Shown here in pieces: positions 44,763-53,525 of a DNA stretch of 64,000 nucleotides (positions are counted from its first letter, which is position 1; every line of letters starts with the position of its first letter). Below the pieces are notes generated by a model that worked only from the letters and a program-made list of their open reading frames with translations, made no database searches and was not told the origin of the DNA. The stretch comes from Halomonas sp. ML-15 (lineage in GTDB: Bacteria; Pseudomonadota; Gammaproteobacteria; Pseudomonadales; Halomonadaceae), in contig NZ_JACXZT010000019.1 of NCBI RefSeq assembly GCF_014779595.1, positions 349,185-413,184 of the forward strand, read 5' to 3'. Position numbers and translations under genes: made by a program.

Positions 44763-45643
44763 GCGTGCCGACCCACTCAGCCGAACTCGCCGTCGACAGC
44801 CGCTGCGCGCTGGGCGAAGGCCCCCAGTGGCATGCCGCCGAGGGCAAACTGTTCTGGTGCGATATCACTCAGGGGCGACTGCACTGGCTGGACCCGGCAA
44901 GCGGCCACAGCGCTTACCTCGAGGTGGGCCATATGCTGTCGCTGGCCGCGCCGCTTGAGGAGGGCGGCGTGCTGTTGGTGGGTGAGAAACGCCTGAGCCG
45001 TTTCGACCCGACACGCGCTGCCCTCGAGACGCTCTGCGACTTCGAGGCCGACAACCCCATCACCCGTAGCAACGATGCCCGAGTCGACCGCCACGGCAGC
45101 CTGTGGCTCTCCAGCATGGGCAAGAGCGCCGAGGCTGGCGCTGGCAGCCTCTACCGCCTGCACCGCGGTGAACTGGTCAGGCTGCGCAGCGGCCTGACCA
45201 TCCCCAATGCGCTGTGCTTCACGCCCGGCGGCGAGTTCGCCTTCTTCACCGACACCCCGACCGGCCGCGTCATGCGCTGGCCCCTCGATGCCGACGGCTG
45301 GCCGCTGGGCGAGCCCACTCCCTGGGCCGATTTTTCTGCCCATCCCGGCAACCCCGACGGTGCGGTCATCGATGCCGAGGGCCACCTGTGGCTGGCGCTG
45401 TGGGGCGCCGGCATGGTGGTGCGCCTGGACCCAGCCGGCCGCGTGGTCAGCGAGGTGACGCTGACGATTAGCCAGCCCTCCTGCCCGGCGTTCGCCGGCG
45501 CGGCGCTCGAGCGCCTCTACATCACCACCGCCCGGGAAGGCCTCGGCGCCGCTGACCTTTCACAACAGCCCCATGCCGGCGGCCTCTTCATGGCAGAAGT
45601 GGGCGTCAGCGGGCTGGCCGAGCCGCCGCTCAAGCTGAGCTGA
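44759..45643 (+). CDS. SMP-30/gluconolactonase family sugar lactonase
   Basis: A 294-residue beta-propeller lactonase with a GTG start overlapping dgoA by 4 bp. Metal-binding residues are seen in LGEGPQWHA (Glu), NPITRSNDARVD (Asn/Asp) and NPDGAVIDAEGHLW (Asp). It probably hydrolyses D-galactono-1,4-lactone to D-galactonate for DgoD, and may also act on L-arabinono-lactone as the related Azospirillum protein does. That dual role is inference. Confidence 0.87.
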   Translation: MSVPTHSAELAVDSRCALGEGPQWHAAEGKLFWCDITQGRLHWLDPASGHSAYLEVGHMLSLAAPLEEGGVLLVGEKRLSRFDPTRAALETLCDFEADNPITRSNDARVDRHGSLWLSSMGKSAEAGAGSLYRLHRGELVRLRSGLTIPNALCFTPGGEFAFFTDTPTGRVMRWPLDADGWPLGEPTPWADFSAHPGNPDGAVIDAEGHLWLALWGAGMVVRLDPAGRVVSEVTLTISQPSCPAFAGAALERLYITTAREGLGAADLSQQPHAGGLFMAEVGVSGLAEPPLKLS

Positions 45644-45650
45644 GCATCAT

Positions 45651-45670
45651 GCGCAACGCAACCGTTGCGC
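45651..45670 (+). terminator. Hairpin after the dgo operon
   Basis: GCGCAACG and CGTTGCGC form a perfect 8-bp stem with loop CAAC, 7 bp after the lactonase stop. No T-run follows. It may end the dgo transcript or act as an operator for the ABC gene downstream. Confidence 0.45.
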
Positions 45671-45704
45671 GTACACTGGCGGCTCCCTCGCCTGGAGCCC
45701 CTTC

Positions 45705-47558
45705 GTGTCGCCGCCCTCAACCCCCGACCACGCTTCCGCCACTCCGCTAGCCGGCTTCTTCGGCGTGTTTCGCTACAGCCGTCGGGCCCTCGGTCTGGTG
45801 TGGGAGACCTCGCGCTGGATGACCCTGGGGCTGATGCTCTGCACCCTGGTCGCCGGGGTGCTGCCGGCGGTGGCGGCCTGGGTGGGCCAGCTGATCGTCG
45901 ACGGCGTGGTCGCCGCCATGGACGCCCACCGCGCGGCCAGCGATCCCGAACTGCTCACGCTGATCACCCCGGTGCTGTGGCTGGTGGCGCTGGAGGGGCT
46001 GATCATCGCGCTTATCGCCCTCGCCCAACGCGGCCTCGCCGCCCAGCAGTCACTGCTGCGGGCGCTGCTCGGCCAGAAGGTCAATGTGCTGATTCTCGAG
46101 AAGGCGGGGCGCCTGTCGCTCAGCCAGTTCGAGGATTCCGAACTCTACGACAAGCTGACCCGCGCCCGCCGCGAGGCCTCGACCCGGCCCCTGGCGCTGG
46201 TCAACAAGACCTTCGGGCTGCTGCAGAACGCCATCTCCCTGGCCAGCTTCGGCGTGCTGCTGGTGCAGTTCTCGCCCTGGGCAATACTGCTGCTGGTGGC
46301 CGGCGCCTTGCCGGTATTTATCTCCGAAGCCAAGTTCTCCGGCGACGCCTTCCGGCTGTTCCGCTGGCGCTCGCCCCAGACCCGCATGCAGATCTACCTG
46401 GAGACCGTGCTGGCCCGCGAAGACAGCATCAAGGAGGTCAAGCTGTTCGGTCTCGAGGAGCTGTTCCTGCAGCGCTATCGCGATATCTTCACGCGGCTGT
46501 TCGCCGAAGAGCGCCTGCTAACGCTGCGCCGCGAGACCTGGGGCTTCCTGCTCGGCCTGCTCGGCACCCTGACCTTCTATGGCGCCTACGGCTGGGTGGT
46601 GGTGGAGACCATCGGCGGCGCCCTGACGCTGGGCGAGATGACCATGTACCTGATGGTCTTCAAGCAGGGCCAGGCGGCGCTCTCGGCAAGCCTCACCGCG
46701 ATCAGCGGCATGTACGAGGACAATCTCTACCTCTCCAATCTCTACGAGTATCTGGAGCAACCGGTGGAGGACAACGGCGGCACCCTCACCCAAGGCGCCA
46801 CGCCCGGAGATGGCCTGCGCTTCGAGGACGTCGGCTTCGCCTACCCCGGCGGCGAGGAGGTGCTGCACGACATCAACCTGCACCTCGCCCCGGGTCAGAG
46901 TCTCGCCCTGGTGGGCGAGAACGGCTCCGGCAAGACCACGCTGATCAAGCTGCTGACGCGGCTCTATCACCCCACCCAGGGACGCATCCTGCTGGATGGC
47001 AGTGACCTGCGCGACTGGCAGACCGAGGCCCTGCGCGAGCGCATCGGCGTGATCTTCCAGGACTTCGTGCGCTACCAGCTGCAGGTCGGCGAGAACCTCG
47101 GGGTGGGTGACACCCACGCCTTCGACGACCAGCAGCGCTGGCAGGAAGCCGCCCGCCACGGCATGGCCGACGACTTCATCGCGCGCATGGCCAGCGGCTA
47201 CCAGACCCAACTGGGGCGCTGGTTCAAGGGCGGCCAGGAGCTCTCCGGCGGGCAGTGGCAGAAGATCGCCCTGTCGCGGGCCTATATGCGTGAAAACGCC
47301 GACATCCTTGTGCTCGACGAGCCCACCGCGGCAATGGACGCCGCCGCCGAGGCGGAGATCTTCGCGCGCTTCCGCGAGCACGCACGCGACAAGATGACCA
47401 TCCTGATCTCTCACCGCTTCTCCACGGTGCGCAGCGCCGAGCAGATCCTGGTCATCGACCGCGGCCAGATCATCGAACGCGGCACCCACGACCAACTACT
47501 GGCTGCCGACGGCCGCTACGCCACGCTATTCCGGCTACAGGCCAAGGGCTATCGCTGA
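45705..47558 (+). CDS. ABC transporter, fused permease and ATP-binding protein
   Basis: A 617-residue half-transporter. The N-terminal membrane domain (about residues 30-340) has roughly six segments. The ATPase domain begins about residue 365, with Walker A GENGSGKTT, signature LSGGQWQK (where a basic residue is usual after GGQ), Walker B ILVLDEPTAAMDA and ILISHRFSTV. GTG at 45705 is the likely start, with GGAG 8 nt upstream. It should work as a homodimer in the inner membrane. Neighbours give no clue to the exported substrate; the LSGGQWQK form occurs in lipid/peptide exporters of this branch. Confidence 0.9.
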   Translation: MSPPSTPDHASATPLAGFFGVFRYSRRALGLVWETSRWMTLGLMLCTLVAGVLPAVAAWVGQLIVDGVVAAMDAHRAASDPELLTLITPVLWLVALEGLIIALIALAQRGLAAQQSLLRALLGQKVNVLILEKAGRLSLSQFEDSELYDKLTRARREASTRPLALVNKTFGLLQNAISLASFGVLLVQFSPWAILLLVAGALPVFISEAKFSGDAFRLFRWRSPQTRMQIYLETVLAREDSIKEVKLFGLEELFLQRYRDIFTRLFAEERLLTLRRETWGFLLGLLGTLTFYGAYGWVVVETIGGALTLGEMTMYLMVFKQGQAALSASLTAISGMYEDNLYLSNLYEYLEQPVEDNGGTLTQGATPGDGLRFEDVGFAYPGGEEVLHDINLHLAPGQSLALVGENGSGKTTLIKLLTRLYHPTQGRILLDGSDLRDWQTEALRERIGVIFQDFVRYQLQVGENLGVGDTHAFDDQQRWQEAARHGMADDFIARMASGYQTQLGRWFKGGQELSGGQWQKIALSRAYMRENADILVLDEPTAAMDAAAEAEIFARFREHARDKMTILISHRFSTVRSAEQILVIDRGQIIERGTHDQLLAADGRYATLFRLQAKGYR

Positions 47559-47865
47559 GGGTCTGGCCCCAACCGCTTGACGCTTGATCAGCGATTGTTT
47601 ATAAGAAAAAGGTCACTCACCCTAGGTGGGCGACATCAACCCTATCCAGAGACCGTTTTCTCATGCGCTGGCAAACCCGCGTCAACCGTGTAAGCAAGCA
47701 GCATCGCATTGCCAAAAATGCGATGCCAGCCTGCCGTTGCCGCGTGCCAATCCGACACTGAGAAACAATGGCCGCGGCATGCGTCGCGGCCATGTGATTA
47801 CCCCCGCTTTATTTGGTTATCTCCTGTTCGCGCTGCATCCCGGCCTCCCGCAAGGAGACCGAGAA
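47559..47865 (+). promoter_or_regulatory. Structured non-coding region before the DUF1127 gene
   Basis: No gene is accepted here. Two strong hairpins occur: GCATCGCATT-GCCAAA-AATGCGATGC (47701-47726) and ATGGCCGCG-GCATGCGT-CGCGGCCAT (47768-47793). An in-frame upstream extension of the DUF1127 protein would read through both, but it has no conserved features. The region may be a regulatory leader or encode a small RNA. Confidence 0.45.
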
Positions 47866-48108
47866 ATGGCAATTTTCACTAGCGTCAAAAGCCTGCTGCA
47901 TGCGCTGCGCGACCGCGCCACCAAGCGTCGTCAATTCGCTCAGTTGAAGGAGTGCGACCCACGTATGCTCAAGGATATGGGCCTGCGCTGGGAGCGCGGC
48001 ACCCTGGTCGCCATCAACCCCGAGCGCGAGTCGGCGCCCAAGCCCCGCAAGGCCGCCACCCGCAGCGCCCACGAAACCTGTCCCCACTGCGGGAGTAGCC
48101 TGACGTAG
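47866..48108 (+). CDS. DUF1127 family small protein with C-terminal CPHC motif
   Basis: An 80-residue basic protein. The middle carries the DUF1127 (YjiS-like) core ATKRRQFAQLKECDPRMLKDMGL. The tail ends ETCPHCGSSLT, a single CxxC that could be half of a zinc site and suggests dimeric metal binding; this is uncommon in the family. AAGGAG lies 8 nt before the ATG. DUF1127 proteins are small RNA-linked regulators of phosphate and carbon metabolism in some bacteria. The role here is unknown. Confidence 0.78.
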   Translation: MAIFTSVKSLLHALRDRATKRRQFAQLKECDPRMLKDMGLRWERGTLVAINPERESAPKPRKAATRSAHETCPHCGSSLT

Positions 48109-48111
48109 CCA

Positions 48112-48142
48112 ACGCCCCGGTCACAGGGAGTGACCGGGGCGT
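48112..48142 (+). terminator. Intrinsic terminator after the DUF1127 gene
   Basis: A perfect 13-bp stem ACGCCCCGGTCAC / GTGACCGGGGCGT with loop AGGGA begins 4 bp after the stop, followed by CTTCGTT. Confidence 0.75.
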
Positions 48143-48259
48143 CTTCGTTGGCCTCTAGCAGGCCGCCTGCCTAATCCGTTAGCCCCTTATTCATTAGCCG
48201 AGTGAATATCTCCCTAAGAATCACTAGAATCGAGATTTCGTCTCGCTGTCGGACACGCC

Positions 48260-49543
48260 ATGAGCTCCGCCCACGCCGCTGATTCCCCCGCCGACGATCT
48301 GGTCGCCCTGCATCGTCAACCCGGTTTTGTGAGTTTCCTGGTAGCGCGCCTGGCGGCGGTGTTCGCCATGCAGATTCAAGCGGTGGTGGTGGCCTGGCAG
48401 GTGTATGCCATGACCCGCGATCCGATGTCGTTGGCCTATGTGGGCCTGGCGCAGTTCCTGCCCATGGTGCTGCTGTTGCTGCCCGCCGGCGACCTGGTCG
48501 ACCGCTTTCCGCGCAAGCGCATCCTTCAGCTGAGCTGGGCGGTACAGGCACTGTGCAGTGCGCTGCTGCTCGGCCTGGCGCTGGCGGCCAGCGAGCGGGT
48601 CGGCGCCTACTACGCCGTGCTCGCACTGTTTGGCTCCGCCCGCGCCTTCACCGGCCCCGCGCTGCAGAGTCTGCTGCCCAATATCGTGCCGCGCGCCCAA
48701 CTCGCCCAGGCCATCGCCCTGAACAGTGCGATCATGAAGGTCGCCGTGATCGGCGGCCCGCTGCTCGGCGGGATCCTCTATGCGCTGGGCGGCGGCAGCC
48801 TCGCCTACGCGGCATGCCTGGGCTGCTTCGCCGTTGCCCTGGTTTCGCTGCTGCCGGTGCCGATCCGCTTTGTCGAGGCCGCTGCCTCCCTGGAGGCCAC
48901 CGCCTGGCGGCGCTTTACCGCCGGGATCGACTATATCCGCCGCCAGCCGATCATCCTCGGCGCCATCTCGCTGGATCTTTTTGCGGTGCTGCTGGGCGGG
49001 GTGGTGGCGCTGCTGCCCATCTATGCCCAGGAGGTGCTCCACGTCGGCCCCGAGGGGCTCGGCGCACTGCGCAGCGCCATCGCTGTGGGCGCGCTGCTGA
49101 TGGGGATCTATCTCGGCGTGCGCGGCATCAAGCGCCACGCCGGGCTGGTGATGTTTATCGCGGTGGCGATATTCGGCGTTGCCAACCTGGTGTTCGCCTT
49201 CTCGACGCTGTTCTGGCTGTCGCTGATCGCCATGCTGGTCGCCGGCGCGGCCGACATGATCAGCGTTTACGTGCGCATGACGGTGATCCAACTCGCCACC
49301 CCCGACGAAATGCGCGGCCGGGTCAACGCCGTCAACATGCTGTTTATCGGCTCATCCAACGAGCTCGGCGAGTTCCGTGCCGGGAGCATGGCGGCCTGGC
49401 TTGGCGTGGTGCCGGCGGCGGTGATCGGCGGCCTCGGCACCCTGGCGGTGGTCGGCGCCTGGATGCGGCTGTTCCCCACCCTGCGCCAGGTCGACCGCTT
49501 CGATGATGCCTCGCGCCAAGGCAGCTCGCAGCGACGCGATTAG
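48260..49543 (+). CDS. MFS transporter, EntS-like exporter family
   Basis: A 427-residue membrane protein with 11-12 segments. The segment LAQFLPMVLLLLPAGDLVDRFPRKRIL carries the MFS loop 2-3 motif in the EntS/MFS_3 form, and ATPDEMRGRVNAVNMLFIGSSNELGEFRAG is the conserved central-late motif. Members export siderophores or drugs. No siderophore synthesis genes are nearby, so the substrate is unknown. Confidence 0.87.
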   Translation: MSSAHAADSPADDLVALHRQPGFVSFLVARLAAVFAMQIQAVVVAWQVYAMTRDPMSLAYVGLAQFLPMVLLLLPAGDLVDRFPRKRILQLSWAVQALCSALLLGLALAASERVGAYYAVLALFGSARAFTGPALQSLLPNIVPRAQLAQAIALNSAIMKVAVIGGPLLGGILYALGGGSLAYAACLGCFAVALVSLLPVPIRFVEAAASLEATAWRRFTAGIDYIRRQPIILGAISLDLFAVLLGGVVALLPIYAQEVLHVGPEGLGALRSAIAVGALLMGIYLGVRGIKRHAGLVMFIAVAIFGVANLVFAFSTLFWLSLIAMLVAGAADMISVYVRMTVIQLATPDEMRGRVNAVNMLFIGSSNELGEFRAGSMAAWLGVVPAAVIGGLGTLAVVGAWMRLFPTLRQVDRFDDASRQGSSQRRD

Positions 49544-49585
49544 CGACTAGACTGGCTGAGGAATCGTCATCATCAGGAGAGTCTC

Positions 49586-50017
49586 ATGTCTGCCACCACT
49601 CAACATACCGGCAGCTGCCTGTGCGGCGCCGTTACCCTGAGCGTCGAAGTCGCGTCCGACGAGGTCGCTGCCTGCCACTGCAGCCTGTGTCGCCGCTGGG
49701 GAGGCGGTCCGCTGCTGGCACTGGAGAGCGTCAGCACGATAGATCTCGTCGGCGAACACAATGTCACGGTATACCCCTCCTCAGACTGGGCCGAGCGCGG
49801 TTTCTGCCGGCACTGCGGCACCCACCTGTTCTACCGCCTCAAGAGCGGCGAGCATCACGCCGTGCCGGTAGGGCTGGTCGACCAGGGCCACGGCTGGCAC
49901 TTCGCCACCCAGATCTTTATCGATGAAAAGCCCGGCTACTACGCCTTCGCCAACGAGACCCATGATATGACCGGCGATCAGGTGTTCGCCGCCTTCAACG
50001 CAGGCGACAACAATTAA
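49586..50017 (+). CDS. GFA family protein (glutathione-dependent formaldehyde-activating fold)
   Basis: A 143-residue zinc protein of the GFA/CENP-V fold. Zinc cysteines are visible in GSCLCGAVTL, CHCSLCRRWGG and FCRHCGTHLFY. The family is named for a glutathione-dependent formaldehyde-activating enzyme, though most members have no proven activity. It has CAGGAG before the ATG and looks monocistronic. Confidence 0.9.
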   Translation: MSATTQHTGSCLCGAVTLSVEVASDEVAACHCSLCRRWGGGPLLALESVSTIDLVGEHNVTVYPSSDWAERGFCRHCGTHLFYRLKSGEHHAVPVGLVDQGHGWHFATQIFIDEKPGYYAFANETHDMTGDQVFAAFNAGDNN

Positions 50018-50039
50018 GCATTAGGCCACGCACAAAAAA

Positions 50040-50073
50040 AGTCGCCGAGCGCAGCCAGTGTCTGGACATAACT
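50040..50073. repeat. Remnant of a second copy of the MITE right end
   Basis: The sequence from CCGAGCGCAGCCAGTGTCTG to GGACATAAC closely resembles the right end of the adjacent element (CCGAGCGCAGCCAGTTTTCA then GACAGAG). It is degenerate and lies directly left of the intact element. Confidence 0.55.
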
Positions 50074-50075
50074 TA

Positions 50076-50339
50076 GGCTCTATCTGAAAAGTCGGCGAGC
50101 GAAGGTCAGGGCTAGGCCCGTTCCCTTCGGGCCAACGCACTCCCCACATCCATGTGGGTCGCAAAGCAAAATCGGCGACAAATCGTCAGGATTGACGATT
50201 TGGGCAGCTCTGCTGCTCGAAGAGCGAGCGACATGGATGTTGCGAGTCCAAAAGACGGAGTTTACTGGGGTGTAAATGAGTACTTTGAGCCGATTTTTAA
50301 CGCAGTATGGCCGAGCGCAGCCAGTTTTCAGACAGAGCC
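50076..50339. mobile_element. MITE-like non-autonomous element with terminal inverted repeats
   Basis: A 264-bp element bounded by GGCTCTATCTGAAAA (50076-50090) and TTTTCAGACAGAGCC (50325-50339), a 15-bp inverted repeat with one mismatch. Both ends are flanked by TA (50074-50075 and 50340-50341), which looks like a target duplication. It has no transposase gene. Internal hairpins include GGCCCGTTCCCTTCGGGCC (50115-50133) and AAATCGTCA-GGAT-TGACGATTT (50180-50201). The right end touches the stop codon of the phospholipase-D-type gene, whose TAG includes the TA. It was probably mobilised by an IS that shares these ends. Confidence 0.7.
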
Positions 50340-51622
50340 TAGAAATGTGCGCCGGCTAGCATACTGACCCAGCCGGCCACGCGCTTGCGCCAGGGGCGGT
50401 TCTCCCAGCGATCGAGGTCATAGCGCTCGGCGTCGCGGATATCGTCCTCGATCAGCTCGCGGACCCGCTGGGCAAAATCCTCATCGTAGACGTTGAGATT
50501 GCCCTCCTTGTTGATGCGGAAGGAGCGGTTGTCGAGATTGGTCGAGCCGATACTGGCCCAGCGATCATCGATACTGACCAACTTGGCGTGATACATCGAA
50601 GGCTGGTACTCATGGATCACCACCCCGGCTTCGAGCATCGGCCCCCAGCGATTGACCGAGGCGTGACGCACGAAGCCCATGTCGATGCTGTCGCCGGGCA
50701 CCAGGATATTGACCTCGACGCCGCGCTCGCGGGCATCGACCAATGCTTCGAGGAACTCCGCATCGGGGTAGAAATAGGCAGAGCCCAGGGAGATTCGCTG
50801 CTCGGCCGTGGCGATCGCCACCATCAGCATCTTGCGCATGCGGTGACGGCCTTCGCGGGGCGTACTGGTGACCATCTGCGCATCCAGCTCGCCCTGCTCC
50901 TCCAGTTCGGGAAAATAGGCATCGCCGAGCAGTAGCCGGCCACTGGCGTCCAGCCAGGTATCGACGAAGGCAGCCTGCATGTTGCCCACCACCGGTCCCT
51001 CAACGCGGAAGTGGTGATCGCGATAGGCCAGGCCGTCGTCGTCGGGCAGCCAGCTGTCGGTGATATTGGCCCCACCGATGAAACCGGTGCGACCATCGGT
51101 CATCAGCAGCTTGCGGTGAGTGCGGTGATTGAAACGCGCCAACTCGTACCAGGACGGTTTGCGCCAACGGATCACCTCGACGCCTGCGTCCAGCATGCGC
51201 TCGAACTTGTCAGCCGCAGCGGGCACCGAACCGACGTAGTCGATCAGGGCATGCACCGCGACGCCACGCTCGGCCGCAGCCACCAGGGCGTCGACGAATG
51301 GCTCGGTGGCCTCTTCGCCCCAGAACTCGAAGGTTTCGAAGGTGATGGAGGCCTCGGCCGCGTCGATGGCGTCGAGCATGTCGGCATAGATCGCCTCGCC
51401 GTCCTCGAGCATGGCGATGCGATTGCCGGCCACAATCGGCTGCTCGAGGATCAGCCCCATGCTGCGCCGGAAATCCGCATCGCTGGTAGTAAAGTCAACT
51501 TCCACTGGTTCGAGCAGCCGCTTGGGCTTCGGCGTGGCGTTGTAGAGCAGCACGCTGCCCACGCTGAAAATCACGGCAATCACCACGGCCGTGTAGGCGG
51601 CAACTCGAGTACGACGTTTCAC
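50339..51622 (-). CDS. Cardiolipin synthase-like phospholipase D family protein
   Basis: A 427-residue protein with one N-terminal membrane segment (VAAYTAVVIAVIFSVGSVLLY). Both HKD motifs are intact: HRKLLMTD followed by GFIGGAN, and HAKLVSID followed by SIGSTNLDNRS. This is the bacterial cardiolipin synthase arrangement. GTG at 51622 is preferred because GGGGG lies about 8 nt upstream; a TTG 33 bp further up is the alternative. The TAG stop coincides with the MITE end, so the original C-terminus may have been slightly different. Confidence 0.87.
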   Translation of the reverse strand: MKRRTRVAAYTAVVIAVIFSVGSVLLYNATPKPKRLLEPVEVDFTTSDADFRRSMGLILEQPIVAGNRIAMLEDGEAIYADMLDAIDAAEASITFETFEFWGEEATEPFVDALVAAAERGVAVHALIDYVGSVPAAADKFERMLDAGVEVIRWRKPSWYELARFNHRTHRKLLMTDGRTGFIGGANITDSWLPDDDGLAYRDHHFRVEGPVVGNMQAAFVDTWLDASGRLLLGDAYFPELEEQGELDAQMVTSTPREGRHRMRKMLMVAIATAEQRISLGSAYFYPDAEFLEALVDARERGVEVNILVPGDSIDMGFVRHASVNRWGPMLEAGVVIHEYQPSMYHAKLVSIDDRWASIGSTNLDNRSFRINKEGNLNVYDEDFAQRVRELIEDDIRDAERYDLDRWENRPWRKRVAGWVSMLAGAHF

Positions 51623-51703
51623 AGACGGGCCCCCTGCCCCATGAGATTGCCGCAATGATTGCAGGCGCCCTGCGGGAATGCGAGGGTTTCGGCCCCCTTC
51701 GCT

Positions 51704-52450
51704 TCAGTCTCTACCGAACAGGTTCTTCTGCACCTCTCTCAGGTGCTCCTCAAGTAGCGCCCTGGCCGTGTCCTCATCGCGATCGCGCAGTGCCGCGACG
51801 ATGGCGCGATGCTGCATTTCGTAGCGTTGACGCCGTTCGGGCGTCAGCGAGACGCGCTTGAGCCGTCCCCACTCCCCCTCCTCACGCACCACGTTAGTCA
51901 GTTCGAGGATGCGCAGAAAGAAGCTGTTGTGGGTGGCTTCGGCAAATGCTTGGTGCAGCGCCCCGTCCCAGTGCTCGAACGCCTCGATGGCCGTGGCGGC
52001 TTCCGCGCGTAGGATGCACTCATCCATGAGTTCGAAGTCGGACGCGGTGGCGTAGCGCACAATCAGCGCTACCATCTGTGGCTCGATCAGCAGGCGTGCC
52101 TCCATCAACTGCGCCGGGCTGGTCTGCACCGCCACTGCTCGCGCTCCTGTAGGGGACTCTTCGCGCTGCGGCATCAGCTCAGCGACCTCCTCAGAGACGA
52201 AGGTGCCGCTCCCCACCACCTGAGTAATCAGCCCCTGCTGCTTGAAGTTGCCGAGCACGCGCCTGACCGCGCCACGCGATGCAGCGAACCTTTCGCTGAG
52301 TTCACGCTCGGTGGGCAAACGGTGGCCCGCAGGGAAGCTGCCGTTTTCGATCTGCTGCTGAAGATAGCGAGCCAGCGAGCGCGCACCGTCAGCACGCACC
52401 GCCTTGCCCAAAGTCTTGTCACTCACAGGCTGTCCTTCATGTCGTGCCAT
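51704..52450 (-). CDS. GntR/FadR-family transcriptional regulator
   Basis: A 248-residue regulator. The winged helix (FPAGHRLPTERELSERFAASRGAVRRVLGNFKQQGLI) is followed by an FCD domain with DGALHQAFAEATHN and QHRAIVAALRDRD. MARHEGQ is chosen as the start. It is divergent from the FAH hydrolase gene and its tripartite transporter, so it probably represses them. Effector unknown. Confidence 0.88.
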   Translation of the reverse strand: MARHEGQPVSDKTLGKAVRADGARSLARYLQQQIENGSFPAGHRLPTERELSERFAASRGAVRRVLGNFKQQGLITQVVGSGTFVSEEVAELMPQREESPTGARAVAVQTSPAQLMEARLLIEPQMVALIVRYATASDFELMDECILRAEAATAIEAFEHWDGALHQAFAEATHNSFFLRILELTNVVREEGEWGRLKRVSLTPERRQRYEMQHRAIVAALRDRDEDTARALLEEHLREVQKNLFGRD

Positions 52451-52476
52451 TACGCCACCAATGCTGAGAAAACTAT

Positions 52477-52486
52477 ACCATTTGGT
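52477..52486. promoter_or_regulatory. Possible GntR operator between divergent genes
   Basis: ACCATTTGGT is a 10-bp palindrome upstream of the GntR gene. A related AATTGGTACTT follows 26 bp downstream. FadR-type regulators bind similar GGT/ACC dyads; the match is short. Confidence 0.35.
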
Positions 52487-52580
52487 CCCACTATTCAAAA
52501 AATACCCTTGAATTGGTACTTCATAGGATCTAGTCTCGATGGATACGGAACCAAAACAAACCTATGGAGAACCAAGCCAG

Positions 52581-53465
52581 ATGAAATTCGCGACGCTTCG
52601 CTCACATCCCGACCAGCCGACCTGCGTCGCCCTGGTCGATGAGCACACCCAGCGCTACTGGCCACTGTCCGACCTGATACCCGACTTCACGGGGGATATG
52701 AACCAGCTGGTGCAGGAATGGGGCCGCCTCAAGCAGAAAATTGTACCGCAAGGCGACGGTCAGCCCCTCGATCAAGCGCGGGTTGAGGCCCCCATCCACC
52801 CACAGCGCAACATGTTCTGTGTGGGCAAGAACTACTTCGAGCATGCCGCCGAGTTCAGCAATTCCGGGTTCGACAGCAGTACCAGTGCCGATGATGTAGT
52901 ACCAAAGCACCCCATCATTTTTACCAAGGCCTACACCACCCTGATCGCAGACGGCGACGAGATCCCGCGTCACGCCGCGGTGACCGAGCAGCTCGACTAC
53001 GAGGCCGAGTTCGCCATCATCATCGGCAAGGGGGGGCGCGGCATCCGCAAGGATCAGGCCTTCGATCACGTCTGGGGCTACACCGTGGCCAACGACGTTA
53101 CCGCCCGCGATCTGCAGAAGAAGCACAAGCAGTGGCACCTGGCCAAATCGCTGGACGGACTCTGCCCGATGGGACCCTGGATCACCACCGCCGACGAGAT
53201 CGACCCAAGCAATGCCGGCATCAAGTGCTGGGTCAACGGTGAGCTGCGTCAGGACTCCAATATCGGCCAGCTGATCTTCGATATTCCGACCCTGATCGAA
53301 ACCATTTCGGCCGGCATCGAACTCAAGCCCGGCGACGTCATTATCACCGGCACCCCGGTCGGGGTCGGCATTGGCTTCAATCCGCCCAAGTTCCTGCAGA
53401 CCGGTGACGTGGTCCGCGTCGAGGTCGAGGGCATGGGCGCCATCGAGAACCGGGTCGGTCAGTAA
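52581..53465 (+). CDS. Fumarylacetoacetate hydrolase family protein
   Basis: A 294-residue hydrolase/hydratase with the FAH C-terminal fold. Metal-binding acidic residues lie in LDYEAEFAIIIGKGGRGI and in the TVANDVTARDLQKKH loop; PVGVGIGF and KFLQTGDVVRVEVEGMGAIENRV close the domain. Family members cleave acylpyruvates, hydrate 2-oxo-dienoic acids or decarboxylate oxaloacetate. MKFATLRS is taken as the start. It is the first gene of a unit with a TTT transporter, which suggests an imported carboxylic acid as substrate. Confidence 0.87.
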   Translation: MKFATLRSHPDQPTCVALVDEHTQRYWPLSDLIPDFTGDMNQLVQEWGRLKQKIVPQGDGQPLDQARVEAPIHPQRNMFCVGKNYFEHAAEFSNSGFDSSTSADDVVPKHPIIFTKAYTTLIADGDEIPRHAAVTEQLDYEAEFAIIIGKGGRGIRKDQAFDHVWGYTVANDVTARDLQKKHKQWHLAKSLDGLCPMGPWITTADEIDPSNAGIKCWVNGELRQDSNIGQLIFDIPTLIETISAGIELKPGDVIITGTPVGVGIGFNPPKFLQTGDVVRVEVEGMGAIENRVGQ

Positions 53466-53525
53466 CCGCCCACCAGGTAGACGCACCGGGTCAACAATAT
53501 TCCACAACAACACCAGGAGCACGCC

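Noticed and set aside
45665-47005. A long plus-strand frame rich in Arg, Pro and Gly overlapping the ABC exporter
   Set aside because: It is a frame shadow of the exporter gene, which has intact ABC motifs.
47626-47865. An N-terminal extension of the DUF1127 protein
   Set aside because: It reads through two strong hairpins and has no conserved features. The internal ATG has an AAGGAG at ideal distance.
50152-50367. A 71-residue plus-strand reading frame inside the MITE
   Set aside because: It spans internal hairpins and the terminal repeat and runs into the antisense of the next gene. It does not look like a transposase piece.
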